Below the pieces are notes generated by a model that saw only the letters and a list, made by a program, of their open reading frames with translations, did no database searches and had not been told where the DNA came from. Below are positions 24,416 through 34,771 of a stretch of DNA of 64,000 nt, piece after piece. Location of the stretch: NCBI GenBank assembly GCA_017626355.1, contig JAGAIY010000014.1, positions 56,289 through 120,288 on the forward strand. The letters are read 5' to 3'. Every line of letters begins with the position of its first letter. Positions within the stretch are counted from its first letter, which is position 1. The translations under genes were made by a program, and so were the position numbers. The DNA comes from Bacteroidales bacterium. GTDB taxonomy: Bacteria; Bacteroidota; Bacteroidia; Bacteroidales; UBA932.

Positions 24416-25447
24416 TTACGAAATAGAGTCGAATGAACATTCAACAATGACCACAACATCATGAGAAGATCCGTCATCCTGATCTGTGTGAGATGTGTTC
24501 ACCTCGATACTGCTGTTGGTCGTACTACCTAGAACAGTCCATGTGTCACCATCCATTATGGTAAATTTCCAAGTTGGATTTGTCGGATTCAATGTGGCCT
24601 TCGTAGTTGCATTGATAAGTCTGGCTGCAACTGTTACAGGCATATTGTCATTGACTGTCTTATTGGCTGAAGAAATGTATGGAGCAAGAATGATTTCATC
24701 TGCTGTATCAATGATTGATACGGCTGCTCTATAGATATAGTTTGTGTCTGACTGTGATTTGTAGAATTCGGCCACAAACAACTGAGCACCGGAAACATCC
24801 TCTCTTGTAATAGTGATTGTCTTCTGGCCGGCCTTTTCAGTCCATTCATCAGAATCTTTGTACCACTTCACATAGTAGGTTCCTTCAGATGTAGCAGCCA
24901 ACCATAGCTCTGTTGCAAGCGTTGCCGTAGCATTTGTATCATCCAACTGTGTTGTGGATGCCTTGATGAAACCATAGTAAGAGGATGCTCCACCTACAAC
25001 AATCTGAACATCTATGCTCTTTGACATCTGATATTCAATACCGGAAACCGTTGCAGTGCATGAGTACTGAAGAGAGTCACTGGCAAAGTTTGTCAGGCTG
25101 GCCAGATTCTTAAAGATCTTCAGAGCTCCGGTTGTCGGATTCTTGCCAAATGTACCAGTAGAGTCTAAAACATAGTCTCCGGAGGTCGAACCATTGAATT
25201 CAATCTCCACTCCGTTATATAGCCATTTGTGAGAACTGAGAATCACAGAATTATTCCTGGTACTGCTTGCATGAGGCGTAATGACCGGCCTGTTAGCCTC
25301 TATAGTCCAGCTAGGCACGACACTTCCATTTTGTTTATCTACTGTCTGATAAAGAGGCTTGCCGTTCAAGTCTAATGTGAGAAAGATGGAATCACCATTA
25401 CGAAGCCTTTTGATAGTGATGCTTCCTTGTGTAGAAAAGATGCTCAT
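24416..25447 (-). CDS. Tail structural protein, Ig-like/beta-rich
   Basis: 343 residues rich in beta strands, Thr and Ser, with repeating patterns such as SSYYGFIKASTTQLDD and GTYYVKWYKDSDEW that look like Ig-like domains. It starts MSIFSTQGSITIKRLRNGDSI and lies upstream of the VR1 gene. There are no enzymatic motifs. It is probably part of the distal tail or fibre shaft, with the adjacent 398- and 517-residue proteins. Family not named. Confidence 0.6.
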   Translation of the reverse strand: MSIFSTQGSITIKRLRNGDSIFLTLDLNGKPLYQTVDKQNGSVVPSWTIEANRPVITPHASSTRNNSVILSSHKWLYNGVEIEFNGSTSGDYVLDSTGTFGKNPTTGALKIFKNLASLTNFASDSLQYSCTATVSGIEYQMSKSIDVQIVVGGASSYYGFIKASTTQLDDTNATATLATELWLAATSEGTYYVKWYKDSDEWTEKAGQKTITITREDVSGAQLFVAEFYKSQSDTNYIYRAAVSIIDTADEIILAPYISSANKTVNDNMPVTVAARLINATTKATLNPTNPTWKFTIMDGDTWTVLGSTTNSSIEVNTSHTDQDDGSSHDVVVIVECSFDSIS

Positions 25448-25448
25448 A

Positions 25449-25661
25449 TTAACTGTTAATTATGTTCAATAACTCAGATGCAGTGTTATAGATGACCCCA
25501 TCAACCATATTGGCTTTTTCCTCTATGGTCAAGCCAGATAGAACAGGAGAAAAAGCAACCTCCTTTTCATTCAGTACAACCCGGCTGTCTTTTGTGATGT
25601 GCCCGGAGATTTTGATACCTAACTCCTGACACTTGTCTTTTGATGCGAGGATATATTTCAT
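25449..25661 (-). CDS. Small tail-region protein, unknown
   Basis: 70 residues, MKYILASKDKCQELGIKISG..., ending ASELLNIINS. It is packed with 1-bp gaps between two structural genes in the late run, which argues that it is translated. No family recognised. Confidence 0.6.
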   Translation of the reverse strand: MKYILASKDKCQELGIKISGHITKDSRVVLNEKEVAFSPVLSGLTIEEKANMVDGVIYNTASELLNIINS

Positions 25662-25662
25662 G

Positions 25663-26859
25663 TCAATTAAAAATTAAGATATTGCCAGATTCATCAGTGT
25701 AGATGTCAGATCCATCACTGGCAATGCAATGCACATCCTTATGTGTGGCTTTAACATATACATCAGCCCAGTCATCAGGATATTCATCCTTAACTCCAGC
25801 CTTCCGGAGGTCAAACAAAGTTGTGTCACCCTCATTGTGCTGCACATTGGTTTTTGTGGCCGTATCTGTGAACCATGTGATTTTCAATGCTCTTCCGGGA
25901 CAAGGTATATTCCGACCTTCACTTTCAACCAATACTTCATCATATCTTTCCGTCTGCATTGGTAATATGCTGCTTTCATTGGTAGGAGAACATCTGAAGG
26001 CTGGTCTTACCCTCTTAACGGAAAATTGGCATTTTGCCTGTTCTTTGCCGTTTACAAACCCTTTTATCAAGTAGTCGGCCTTCTCTATCAAGCGGAGGTC
26101 GATCACTATCTGAGAAGGAGCAATAGAGATAAATTCATAGTCCGAGGATGTGATTTCGACCTGAGTATTAATGTCTGTAATCCGATAAACCTTAACTGTA
26201 TATCCGGATGTCATTCGAGATTCACCGGCATACATTTCAACAGGGATAGTCCTTATATATTGATTGCCATCATAGGCACCACTCTCAGATGAAGCAATCC
26301 CATGAGCGACTTTGTATTCATGAAGATCCAAAAGGTCTATAAGTGGATTGTATCTGATGTTCCGGGATTCACCGATTGACATACCATAAGTATCTTCAGC
26401 CTGATCAACAGTGGAAAGTACCACCGGATCTGTTTTGATAGGCAATGTGACACCGAGCCTGTTATCTACCAACCGGGCTTCAAAATGTAGAGAAACCTCA
26501 CTGTTTGGCAGAAGATTCTTTAGTACAGAAATACTACCTCTGGTAGAACCTACTGTGTCAATCTCATAAAGGCCTGACCAACTTGATAGAGTAGTGATTT
26601 CCTTGCCATTGACAAACCATTTCATTTCGGCCAACTGGCTGTTAGCAGAAGGATGTGGCCAACTGCCATCAGCAGCATAGGCGGTGATAATAGGTCTGAT
26701 GATAGTAGGAGAAAGCAACCTATTTGGCTCGAATTCTCCGTCACTGCCATTGTAAACCTGCATCAGTGGACTATAAGCCGTATCACAAGCAATGGCCACC
26801 GCAACATTCAATGGTGCAAAGTCTCTTCTGATTCTTTTCCTATTCGTTTCCATAATCAA
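25663..26859 (-). CDS. Tail structural protein, unknown
   Basis: 398 residues, beta-rich (VNGKEITTLSSWSGLYEID, GYTVKVYRITDINTQVEI), ending in CIASDGSDIYTDESGNILIF. The first codons overlap the upstream gene's end by 4 bp; a second ATG two codons in (METNRK) is possible. It shares the general look of its two neighbours, which suggests a family of distal-tail or baseplate-like proteins in this phage type. Confidence 0.6.
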   Translation of the reverse strand: MIMETNRKRIRRDFAPLNVAVAIACDTAYSPLMQVYNGSDGEFEPNRLLSPTIIRPIITAYAADGSWPHPSANSQLAEMKWFVNGKEITTLSSWSGLYEIDTVGSTRGSISVLKNLLPNSEVSLHFEARLVDNRLGVTLPIKTDPVVLSTVDQAEDTYGMSIGESRNIRYNPLIDLLDLHEYKVAHGIASSESGAYDGNQYIRTIPVEMYAGESRMTSGYTVKVYRITDINTQVEITSSDYEFISIAPSQIVIDLRLIEKADYLIKGFVNGKEQAKCQFSVKRVRPAFRCSPTNESSILPMQTERYDEVLVESEGRNIPCPGRALKITWFTDTATKTNVQHNEGDTTLFDLRKAGVKDEYPDDWADVYVKATHKDVHCIASDGSDIYTDESGNILIFN

Positions 26860-28409
26860 ATAACAATAGCAGCTGATGCTGTATGATTCTCAATGTGGGC
26901 TTTAATGGTGAATGTGGTACCTGTTGCAGCAGATGTTTCACCAAGATCATTCTCTTCCATTGTGAAGCAGATGTCTATGCTGCCAAAGAATGCCTTTACT
27001 TTATCTTTGGTCAGCCAAGCTGCATCTTCAATCGGTACTCCACTGTTTCTGCTTATTTCCCAAGCCGTAACTTCTGATGTGACTTCCTGATATAAACCCT
27101 TCCAGACTTTACAGGTGATTGATGTCTTTTCGCCCCACGCCAAGAAACCATCACCATCAGTAAGAATTTCAAGCCTCAAAGGAAGATTCTCATACGGCAA
27201 TAAGATTTCCTTTATCCAGTGCTTGATTGTACCGAGACTAATTTTCTTCCATTCCTGAATGTATGGAGACTGCACCAAGAACAGCAGTGAGTCTTCCATG
27301 ACAGCATCAGGATAATCGACAACTCTAGGAGCTAAAAAAAAAAGATCACCTGTAGGAGATGGAACCTTAATCAGAGGCTGTTCATCTATGTCTCTGATAA
27401 CATTCAACAGTTTCCCTTCAGAAGAAAGACTAAAGTTGAATGATGCAGCATTAAGATTGTCTTTGTCAGAAATCTGGATACTGGAAGCATCCAGTACAAT
27501 AGATTCGACATTGGCATTGAGAATAGTCCACTGCTGTTTAGATGAAAGGAGTTCAAGAAGCCAGATTCCGGATTTGGAACCCAAATAACCGGTGTTCTGC
27601 TGCCATTGTCTTTCTGCATCCGGAGTGATGGATATCTTCTTGTTCCCTCTTTCCGCTGATTCGTGTTCTATGGCCATCGAGGAAGTTCTTGCCCCAAAGA
27701 AGGTGAATGTGTCGATACCACCAAGGCTATTCACACAGAAATATGTGTGATAATCATCTGTTGCTGACTGGAGGACATATCTCTGAATATATGTCAGTCT
27801 TATTCCTGATGTGTCTTCTACATAGATATCCACTATCCCATATAGCTCTTCTACAGAAACAGTACTGAGTACCATTACCCGGTTTAGGCTTACATTAAGG
27901 GTCACATAGTCAGATGCAGCTCCAGAATAGAGTTCGACTGTTTCTGTTGTGTCATCGGTGTGATATAACTTGGCAATGATCTTTGCGGAAGTTGTAAAAT
28001 AGTATGTCAGGAACTCTGGAGAATTCCAAAGTACCGGCTTTGTCTGAGGCTGCCATGTCAACCAATTTGCCTTACAGAATTCGCTGGCCGATGAAGAAAT
28101 CTTCCTGACACCACCATTGATGACAGTGAAAGTCGCTACTGCACTTCCATCTACTTTTGCAGAAAAGGAAGCCATTGCATTCGCCTGAACATGAGCAGCC
28201 GAATCAGGAAAATCCGTTACGATATATTGACCGATGACATCACGGATATCAACTTCAATCTTTTGACTGCCATCAGGGAAATATGTTTCTTCAATGATGA
28301 CAGAATTCCCCTTCAGCAATGTGAAGGTGATTTCTGTAGAACTTTGAAACAAGAAACTCTTGATGTTTCCCAATAGACTCAGTGAGTCTGGTGTTTGAAG
28401 TGTTGTCAT
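26856..28409 (-). CDS. Large tail structural protein, unknown
   Basis: 517 residues starting MTTLQTPDSLSLLGNIKSF, beta-rich, with recurrent aromatic segments (YHTYFCVNSLGGIDTFTFFG). The arrangement after the 687-residue protein and the tape measure resembles the central tail-tip proteins of bacteroidal siphoviruses. A TAATTTTG box lies just upstream of the ATG (about 28,413-28,420, minus strand), so a local promoter is possible. No enzymatic motif. Confidence 0.6.
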   Translation of the reverse strand: MTTLQTPDSLSLLGNIKSFLFQSSTEITFTLLKGNSVIIEETYFPDGSQKIEVDIRDVIGQYIVTDFPDSAAHVQANAMASFSAKVDGSAVATFTVINGGVRKISSSASEFCKANWLTWQPQTKPVLWNSPEFLTYYFTTSAKIIAKLYHTDDTTETVELYSGAASDYVTLNVSLNRVMVLSTVSVEELYGIVDIYVEDTSGIRLTYIQRYVLQSATDDYHTYFCVNSLGGIDTFTFFGARTSSMAIEHESAERGNKKISITPDAERQWQQNTGYLGSKSGIWLLELLSSKQQWTILNANVESIVLDASSIQISDKDNLNAASFNFSLSSEGKLLNVIRDIDEQPLIKVPSPTGDLFFLAPRVVDYPDAVMEDSLLFLVQSPYIQEWKKISLGTIKHWIKEILLPYENLPLRLEILTDGDGFLAWGEKTSITCKVWKGLYQEVTSEVTAWEISRNSGVPIEDAAWLTKDKVKAFFGSIDICFTMEENDLGETSAATGTTFTIKAHIENHTASAAIVI

Positions 28410-28449
28410 GCCACAAAATTACGACATGACAACACTAGAAAATAGGACA

Positions 28450-30513
28450 TTAAATCTCAACAGAATTATAGATTTCTTCAAAAGTATAAGTGCCTAAATC
28501 TGTTGTCGTAACTGTACCATTCTGACGGACTGTAGCCTTAAATTGATACTCAACATTCAGCACAAGCCTTTGGCCGGCTTTGTTTGGAGAAACTAGAAAT
28601 GTATCAGATCCTGATGTCGGTGAATATGTGACAGTCCTACTGGTAGAAGAACCACCGCTGCTATTTCCTTGTAGTTCCCTAGCTTTAATTGCAGCATGAT
28701 CAGTTTCAAGCACCCATTTATACAGAGGCTCCGGATATGTCAGAACTTCATCATCAACAGCATCAGCAAAGTCTTTGATAAGCCGGAAAGAAGCCTTCAG
28801 GCATTTTGTCGGATTTCCAATCTGATATCGTAACTGTTCAGGTAGAAGTCTTTGACCATTCAACTGTTTCAATACATACATCTGATAGTTGATCAGTTCA
28901 GCCTGTGTAAGATCGAATTGTCCTTCAATCTTGACACTGTTATTCCGGAGGTGTTTGTTATACTGTCTGAAAAATGTATAGAACAAGCCTATGGAGGTCA
29001 GTTCAATCTTGTCACTTCTGAGTTCACCAATGTTGTCATATTTTTGTGTGGTACCATAGTAGTAATGACCGCCTTCCACATCAGAAGGCACACGACCACC
29101 ACTTGAACCGGAAACAGTATAATCGACCTTTCTTGACAGGCCAGCATAATCTACAATGATTATTTCCTGCTCTTCATCTTTCTTGCTATCGTTGTAGGTG
29201 GTATTGCGGTGAATCCTATCACCGATATATGGCATTAGCATTCCATTGACAAACACCATTGGAGGCAAAAGGTCTTCTGGTGTAAACTCTTCAGATTCAT
29301 CAGAATTGCTCCTATCATATTTGAAGTAGTTAGTGCCTACAGCAACTTTTTTTATGGAATTACCTCTGATTGATTGATGTGAGTGTCGCATTTCATAGAA
29401 TGTTCCTGTAGAGAGTCTCAAAATAAGTCCCATCGGACTTTTATAGAACATGTCACATTCTGACATTAAACTGCATGCCTGATATTTCTCCAGCATAGCC
29501 TCAGGTGTGTCAGCAACAGGAGCTGCACCAGCCAATGATGTATCTGAAGAGAGTACAACCCTTGATGATGAACAGAAGATATAATCCAGATCTCCAATTA
29601 CTAGCTTGCTAAGATCATTGTCAAATCCGGAATTAAGTATATCTTCCATGAGCACAATTTCAACAGTCTTGACAGAGGGATGTATAATGACCTGAGCATG
29701 AAACTTATCCTGCATCCATGAGAGGATTTCAGATATAGTCTTATTCGGCACAAGGTCTGAAAAATTAATCCGACCATTACAAAGCACATCAGAGCAGTTA
29801 TGGAGTAGGATCAAGCCAGATAATGCTTTATTGTCTTTGAAACAATTTTTAGTAACAGTAAAACCGCACAATTCAAACATTATCTGAAAGAAACTATAGA
29901 GATTCAGGAAAGGAGCAATCCCATAACCGAAAGGCACACTTACATTGTCATCTCCTTCTTTTACGACTCTGGAATTATGTATTAGTGGCCAAATGCCATC
30001 GTTTGCATCATATTCAGGTTCGTTATTAATCTGATATGATCCATCAGAATCATTGTGATTAACTGCTACTGGAATCAGTCTCCAGAGGTCAGATTGATAG
30101 GATCCAGTATAGACCTTATCAATCCAGTTTGTTATGTTCCCATCGTAGAATTCAGAATAGTTCTTGGCACTAAACAGATCTTTGAGATTCGAGTTTTTCC
30201 ATTCGGCATAGAATGTAGAATCTTCCAACCCTAAGGAACAAGATATACCGTTAGAACTGGCCGATGCAACAGCCAATATGCCTTTTTTCTGATATATTCC
30301 ATGCTGTAATATAGCTGGGAATGTATTGATGTGTTTTGTGGATCTTGCCACTCTTGTAGGGAATCCAAGTCTGGCAAGATCTTCACCAGTAGCCGGGATT
30401 GTTGCACCGACTGTAGCAGCACCATTCTCAGAGAAAAATGCTGAATTCTGCTCTACTTCAAAAGAGAAGTCTTCTGGTAAAGTAAGTTCACCCTGTTCAG
30501 TGATTAGTCTCAT
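28450..30513 (-). CDS. Tail tip/baseplate-like protein (second after tape measure)
   Basis: 687 residues, MRLITEQGELTLPEDFSFEVEQ.... The start overlaps the tape-measure stop by 4 bp. The order tape measure, then an about 700-residue protein, is where siphoviruses encode distal-tail and tail-lysin/tip proteins. The N-terminal 100 residues (TIPATGEDLARLGFPTRVAR, TFPAILQHGIYQKKGILAV) resemble N-terminal domains of bacteroidal phage tail proteins. It contains a Ser/Gly linker near residue 615 (SSGGSSTSRT). No catalytic motif seen. Confidence 0.7.
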   Translation of the reverse strand: MRLITEQGELTLPEDFSFEVEQNSAFFSENGAATVGATIPATGEDLARLGFPTRVARSTKHINTFPAILQHGIYQKKGILAVASASSNGISCSLGLEDSTFYAEWKNSNLKDLFSAKNYSEFYDGNITNWIDKVYTGSYQSDLWRLIPVAVNHNDSDGSYQINNEPEYDANDGIWPLIHNSRVVKEGDDNVSVPFGYGIAPFLNLYSFFQIMFELCGFTVTKNCFKDNKALSGLILLHNCSDVLCNGRINFSDLVPNKTISEILSWMQDKFHAQVIIHPSVKTVEIVLMEDILNSGFDNDLSKLVIGDLDYIFCSSSRVVLSSDTSLAGAAPVADTPEAMLEKYQACSLMSECDMFYKSPMGLILRLSTGTFYEMRHSHQSIRGNSIKKVAVGTNYFKYDRSNSDESEEFTPEDLLPPMVFVNGMLMPYIGDRIHRNTTYNDSKKDEEQEIIIVDYAGLSRKVDYTVSGSSGGRVPSDVEGGHYYYGTTQKYDNIGELRSDKIELTSIGLFYTFFRQYNKHLRNNSVKIEGQFDLTQAELINYQMYVLKQLNGQRLLPEQLRYQIGNPTKCLKASFRLIKDFADAVDDEVLTYPEPLYKWVLETDHAAIKARELQGNSSGGSSTSRTVTYSPTSGSDTFLVSPNKAGQRLVLNVEYQFKATVRQNGTVTTTDLGTYTFEEIYNSVEI

Positions 30514-33191
30514 GATTTGCTGGTAATTTTCTTCAGTTTACTATCCAATTCCTGAGCAGCATTAACATCTGAAAGTAATGTATATGCCCTGATAGGCCGT
30601 TCTACAGTAGATGCAAATTTGTCTATGGCTGCATTGAATCCTTCAAGATTAAGCCCGGTTTGCTGAACCGGTGCAGGGCCTTTGCTCTCAGATACAAATC
30701 CACCGTCAGCAAAGCCGGTTATACCAGATTTGTAGTTCCCGGATCTCCTAACGGCTTCCAATCGGGCAAAAGTGACCGGCATGGCCCTTACCATGGCTGC
30801 ACTTGCAACCCATTCATTTGCATGAACGACTCCTACAGCCTCATAGTCATTACTTCTATTCTCAGTAAAGCCACCTTCACTGTAACCTGTAGGCGTTCTC
30901 TGGCCAACATCAGGAGATGAACCTGAGCCGGATGAAGAAACACTACTATTCATGATGGCATTTCTCTGAGCGACAATAAGAGCAACCTGAGCAGCTGTTG
31001 TAGCAGCAATCACACCAGCCATGATTCCTCCGGCAATAGGGCCTAACTGAGCCAAAGACTGCATGACAGCCAGTGCTCCAGCTGCCAAGGCCTGAGCGAT
31101 GCTAATACCCATCTCCACATTGGCATACTTCTTCTGCACTTCCAGTTTCTGAGCCTCATATTTGGCTTCAATTTCAGCCCTTTTCTCAGCATTGTCACCA
31201 GCTGCTGCCAGTTCCTTCTGCATTTGTGCATCTAGGCTGGCTAGGTGTGCTTCCTGAATGGTCGATACAGCAGTGGCCATTTGTCCGAGAATGTCTGAAG
31301 CGACCTCAAACCCTTCCTTGTAAGGCTCCATTTGGGCTGCAAGAATCTCTTTCTGGTAGTGCTTGATACATTTGGTTCTAGCCTTCTGGTATTCCTCTTC
31401 TTTGAGAAGGTTATTTTTGTAGAGTTCATCAAGATACTTCAGTTCTGCATCCCTTTCATCTTCTAAGGCCTTAACAGGATTCAATGCTGCTTTGATTTTC
31501 TGAGCATCTTCAGACATTTGATTCCACTTATCGATGAAATCATTCATTTCATCTTCAAGCATGCTCTCTATTTCCTGATTGATCTGATCCATTTCGGTCT
31601 TGATCATATCAGATAGACCCTGAGCAACTTCCTTTTCTGCCTGGTCGAAAATATCCTGAATCTTTTTTTTCTGTTGAAGAGTCAGATCATACAGTTTTGA
31701 AAGATATTCAGTCGTATCAAGTTTGTATTTTTCCGTAATGGCAATCTTATCCTTCAGAGCATTCTCCTGAATAGTGGCTATTCTTGATTGATATTCACTC
31801 TCAGAAATTTCACCGTCAACATACGCTTTTTTGGCTATATTCTCATACTCCTTATACTTCTTTTCAGAAGCCTTGATAGCAGCCTCATAAGCCTTTTTGG
31901 TCGCTTCAGCATCTTCAGCAGCCATTTCCTTTTTCAGAGTACTGACAGTTGTGGCAATTCGAGTAGTAGTTCTGTAGAAATCAGCATCGGCATTGCTCAT
32001 AGCAGCCCTAGACTTAACATAGTTATCCACTAATTCATCATTGCCAAGATCGTATCGTGTTACCAGATCAGCAACTTGCTTGACTCCATCACTGGTGTTA
32101 GATTGTAGTTCTGAGATTTCTTTCTTTAACTTAGATATTGAGTCTGCCATCCACTCTTCTGCCTCAGAATCCCTTGCTGCCATTTCTGCATATTCAAGGG
32201 CACGATTCTTCGAGGCAAGAAGAGCATTGTATTCCTGAGCTTGTCTGATGATATCCTTATTCTGGTTATACTGAACTATGAAGAATTCCAGTTCTGCATC
32301 CGTCAGTTTAGTGCGATCTTGTAAGGCCAACTTATGAGCATCATTCTCCTGCTTGGCAATTTCCTTTTTTGTTTGAGCCAGTTCCCTTTCCAGACGGATT
32401 GCCTCTTCAGCAGCTGCAAGTCTTTCAGCATCCGTTCTGGTCTGATCACGCATAATTTGCTTATTCTTCTCAATCTCTACATTATATTCTGATTCTATGA
32501 GAGTCAAGGAATTCTTTCTCTCAAAGATTTCATCAAGAATAGCCTGAACTTCTCGACCAACTTGATATGATTCTCTCATGTTGGCAATAAGTTCTTTCCA
32601 GCCCTTACCAGAGCTCAAATCAGCGATGAAGGTACCATAAGCCTGTTTCATTCCGGATGTGAACAGGCCCCATTTGTCACCCATCAACTGAGTCGTGTTG
32701 ATAACATCCTCACCGAACCTTCTGAACACCTGCATTGCTCCAGCTGCAAGTGCAGTCCAGCCTATTTTCGACCAGAAACCGCCAAGAGTCTTCTGAGTGT
32801 TCCTAGTCATTCCTTGGACTTCAGACATTCTTTCTTTGACCTTTTTCAGTTGTTCAGACTTCTCGATGAACTCCTGTGTTCCCGGAGTAAGATTTTTTAT
32901 CTGCTGATTTAGCCCTTTGTAAATCTTGCTGAGTTGGTTCAAACTCTGACCATTCAAGTTATTGAGCATCGCAGAATAATCCTTAGTCTCTTTCTTGATA
33001 CCGGCCATTGACTTATTGACAGCATCAAGTTCCTTTCTGAATTTTGTGGCTCCGGAAGTATCACCGAGTTTTGTTGCTTCGATCATTTTCTTCCTCAGAG
33101 AGTCAGCCCTATCTTCCAATGCTCTCATAGTAGCATCAGCCTGTTCGCCATTGAGCGTAACGACACTTTCAGTATATACCTTATTTGCCAT
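30510..33191 (-). CDS. Tape measure protein
   Basis: 893 residues. It begins VVTLNGEQADATMRALEDRADSL and contains long coiled-coil stretches (about 50-160 and 240-640, e.g. QSLNQLSKIYKGLNQQIKNL), a hydrophobic, Gly/Ala-rich part (about 690-750: GISIAQALAAGALAVMQSLAQL and GGIMAGVIAATTAAQVALIV) and a Ser/Gly-rich linker. This mix, plus the length as the largest structural gene and its place between head-tail and tail-tip genes, identifies the tail ruler. The length suggests a tail of roughly 130 nm by the usual proportion, an inference only. Confidence 0.9.
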   Translation of the reverse strand: MANKVYTESVVTLNGEQADATMRALEDRADSLRKKMIEATKLGDTSGATKFRKELDAVNKSMAGIKKETKDYSAMLNNLNGQSLNQLSKIYKGLNQQIKNLTPGTQEFIEKSEQLKKVKERMSEVQGMTRNTQKTLGGFWSKIGWTALAAGAMQVFRRFGEDVINTTQLMGDKWGLFTSGMKQAYGTFIADLSSGKGWKELIANMRESYQVGREVQAILDEIFERKNSLTLIESEYNVEIEKNKQIMRDQTRTDAERLAAAEEAIRLERELAQTKKEIAKQENDAHKLALQDRTKLTDAELEFFIVQYNQNKDIIRQAQEYNALLASKNRALEYAEMAARDSEAEEWMADSISKLKKEISELQSNTSDGVKQVADLVTRYDLGNDELVDNYVKSRAAMSNADADFYRTTTRIATTVSTLKKEMAAEDAEATKKAYEAAIKASEKKYKEYENIAKKAYVDGEISESEYQSRIATIQENALKDKIAITEKYKLDTTEYLSKLYDLTLQQKKKIQDIFDQAEKEVAQGLSDMIKTEMDQINQEIESMLEDEMNDFIDKWNQMSEDAQKIKAALNPVKALEDERDAELKYLDELYKNNLLKEEEYQKARTKCIKHYQKEILAAQMEPYKEGFEVASDILGQMATAVSTIQEAHLASLDAQMQKELAAAGDNAEKRAEIEAKYEAQKLEVQKKYANVEMGISIAQALAAGALAVMQSLAQLGPIAGGIMAGVIAATTAAQVALIVAQRNAIMNSSVSSSGSGSSPDVGQRTPTGYSEGGFTENRSNDYEAVGVVHANEWVASAAMVRAMPVTFARLEAVRRSGNYKSGITGFADGGFVSESKGPAPVQQTGLNLEGFNAAIDKFASTVERPIRAYTLLSDVNAAQELDSKLKKITSKS

Positions 33192-33193
33192 AT

Positions 33194-33604
33194 TTATCTT
33201 TTGAGATTATGATATGCTGCATCGTTGAATTCAGAATGAGATATGCCTTCAAAGGCCCTTAATGGAAGTGTGGCTGCATTGTAACCATATCTTTCAGCCA
33301 TGAGCCTTCCAAGTGTATTTATCTCTTTCAGAAATGTAGAAGAGTACCATGGTTTTACAGTTCTTTTTCCAGTTTCACCCAGCTTGACACCACGGCCAAC
33401 ACCCATGTCAGGGAACTTACCATAGTACAGGTAAAGAAAGGTGATCTTCTCCGGATCACCTTTGGCATCTGAGGCTACATGGGCTTCCAGTGATTTCAGA
33501 AGTTCACCAGTCGAAATGATATGTAGAGACTGAATCTTCCTGATCCAGCGTTCAATTACAATGTCAGCCCACCTCTGAGCCATTTCCATATATTCACTAG
33601 CCAT
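33194..33604 (-). CDS. Head-tail connection / tail completion protein, putative
   Basis: 136 residues starting MASEYMEMAQRWADIVIERW; the pattern fits HK97-gp10-like or tail-completion proteins, with FLYLYYGKFPDMGVGRGVKLG in the middle. It overlaps the upstream gene by 8 bp. Function is inferred from position before the tape measure. Confidence 0.6.
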   Translation of the reverse strand: MASEYMEMAQRWADIVIERWIRKIQSLHIISTGELLKSLEAHVASDAKGDPEKITFLYLYYGKFPDMGVGRGVKLGETGKRTVKPWYSSTFLKEINTLGRLMAERYGYNAATLPLRAFEGISHSEFNDAAYHNLKR

Positions 33605-34043
33605 CGATCAAGGAAATATCTTCGTTAAAGTTCAGAATGAGTTCCCAGCCTCTGGAGTTCGGCCCACCATATCTCTTCATGTATGATATCCTATTCGGCT
33701 GCCAGCCGGAAAGACAGTCATCATTACGGTGCTTCAGAAGTCTGCTGATAACTTTCTTGGCCAGCTGGAACATGGCTTCATATAGAGCAGCTTCATCTTC
33801 ATCCCTTTCAAGAACTCCCATAATCCAAATGGATTGGCTATGGAAATCAACGGCACCTTCAACGACATGAAAATATCCCGAATCCCTGCATTCAAGAATG
33901 AAGGCTGGATATTCAACTGTTCTTACATTCTGGAGGATGTCGATGATTGCATCATATCCATTGCCCATAATGACTTGCTTGTTCCCGAAATCGGGATTAA
34001 TGAGGTCATTGATGATGTGCAGCAGATTGTCTCTGTTTAGCAT
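33597..34043 (-). CDS. Tail terminator-like protein, putative
   Basis: 148 residues, MLNRDNLLHIINDLINPDF..., alpha/beta pattern with VEYPAFILECRDSGYFHVVEG. It lies upstream of the gp10-like gene, where siphoviruses encode tail terminator or connector proteins, and overlaps the preceding gene by 38 bp. No firm family call. Confidence 0.55.
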   Translation of the reverse strand: MLNRDNLLHIINDLINPDFGNKQVIMGNGYDAIIDILQNVRTVEYPAFILECRDSGYFHVVEGAVDFHSQSIWIMGVLERDEDEAALYEAMFQLAKKVISRLLKHRNDDCLSGWQPNRISYMKRYGGPNSRGWELILNFNEDISLIDG

Positions 34044-34770
34044 TGTTATAGATGTTATTGAGTGAATACATTACGGAATGAACATCGGTCTTCAGAATCT
34101 TCTCATTCTCCTGAGGCTTGTTGTCATTCATGAATGACAGCAGATCCTGCAACAGTTCAGCCTGTGTTCTATCACTGATGTTTTCTCCTGTTTCCAGCAC
34201 ATGAGGATATTGCTGCATCATATAATGCTTCAGTCCATTCCACCAGATTACAAGTGCTTTCCGTTCCCATGGTAGCAGTTTCCTCTTCTGACCATTTGTG
34301 AGAGATTTGGCCACTTCTTTATAATAGCCTTCATTGTTTTCTGCCATTGCTCTTAGCATAAGAGAATCAGCATAGTAGTATTTCTCGAAAGAGACACCGT
34401 ATAACTTCTGGTGAATGTGTGGAAATGGGCATGGTGGGAGACCGATGCTGTCAAGAATGTATGACAGTTCTGAGCATGCAGCTTGAATGGAGGATGCTCC
34501 AATAATGTAACTCTTACCGTTATGCCTGAAGGCAAGTTTGTTGGTCATGCTCTTTGGATCATATTTTCCGGGATTATCAGGAGTCAGCCCGGTAAGTTTG
34601 CACAAGCACAAGAACAGAGTTTCTTTTCTACCTCTTGGAGTGCTCAATATGATACACACATCCTTGAAGTTGGCATAACTCATGGATTCCCAATCGGTGG
34701 GAAATTGCAGATCGATTTTAACGGCCTTTTTTGGCAGTAATTTCTTCAGGAATGTAATTATCTTCTTCAT
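34006..34770 (-). CDS. Tail-region protein, possible tail assembly chaperone
   Basis: 254 residues. A short basic N-terminus (MKKIITFLKKLLPKKAVKIDLQFP) precedes a helical protein with RKETLFLCLCKLTGLTP and RKLLPWERKALVIWWNGL. The last 38 nt overlap the next gene in another frame, a large overlap reminiscent of frameshifted chaperone pairs, though no slippery heptamer was identified. It belongs to the connector-to-tail transition by position. Confidence 0.5.
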   Translation of the reverse strand: MKKIITFLKKLLPKKAVKIDLQFPTDWESMSYANFKDVCIILSTPRGRKETLFLCLCKLTGLTPDNPGKYDPKSMTNKLAFRHNGKSYIIGASSIQAACSELSYILDSIGLPPCPFPHIHQKLYGVSFEKYYYADSLMLRAMAENNEGYYKEVAKSLTNGQKRKLLPWERKALVIWWNGLKHYMMQQYPHVLETGENISDRTQAELLQDLLSFMNDNKPQENEKILKTDVHSVMYSLNNIYNNAKQRQSAAHHQ

Positions 34771-34771
34771 G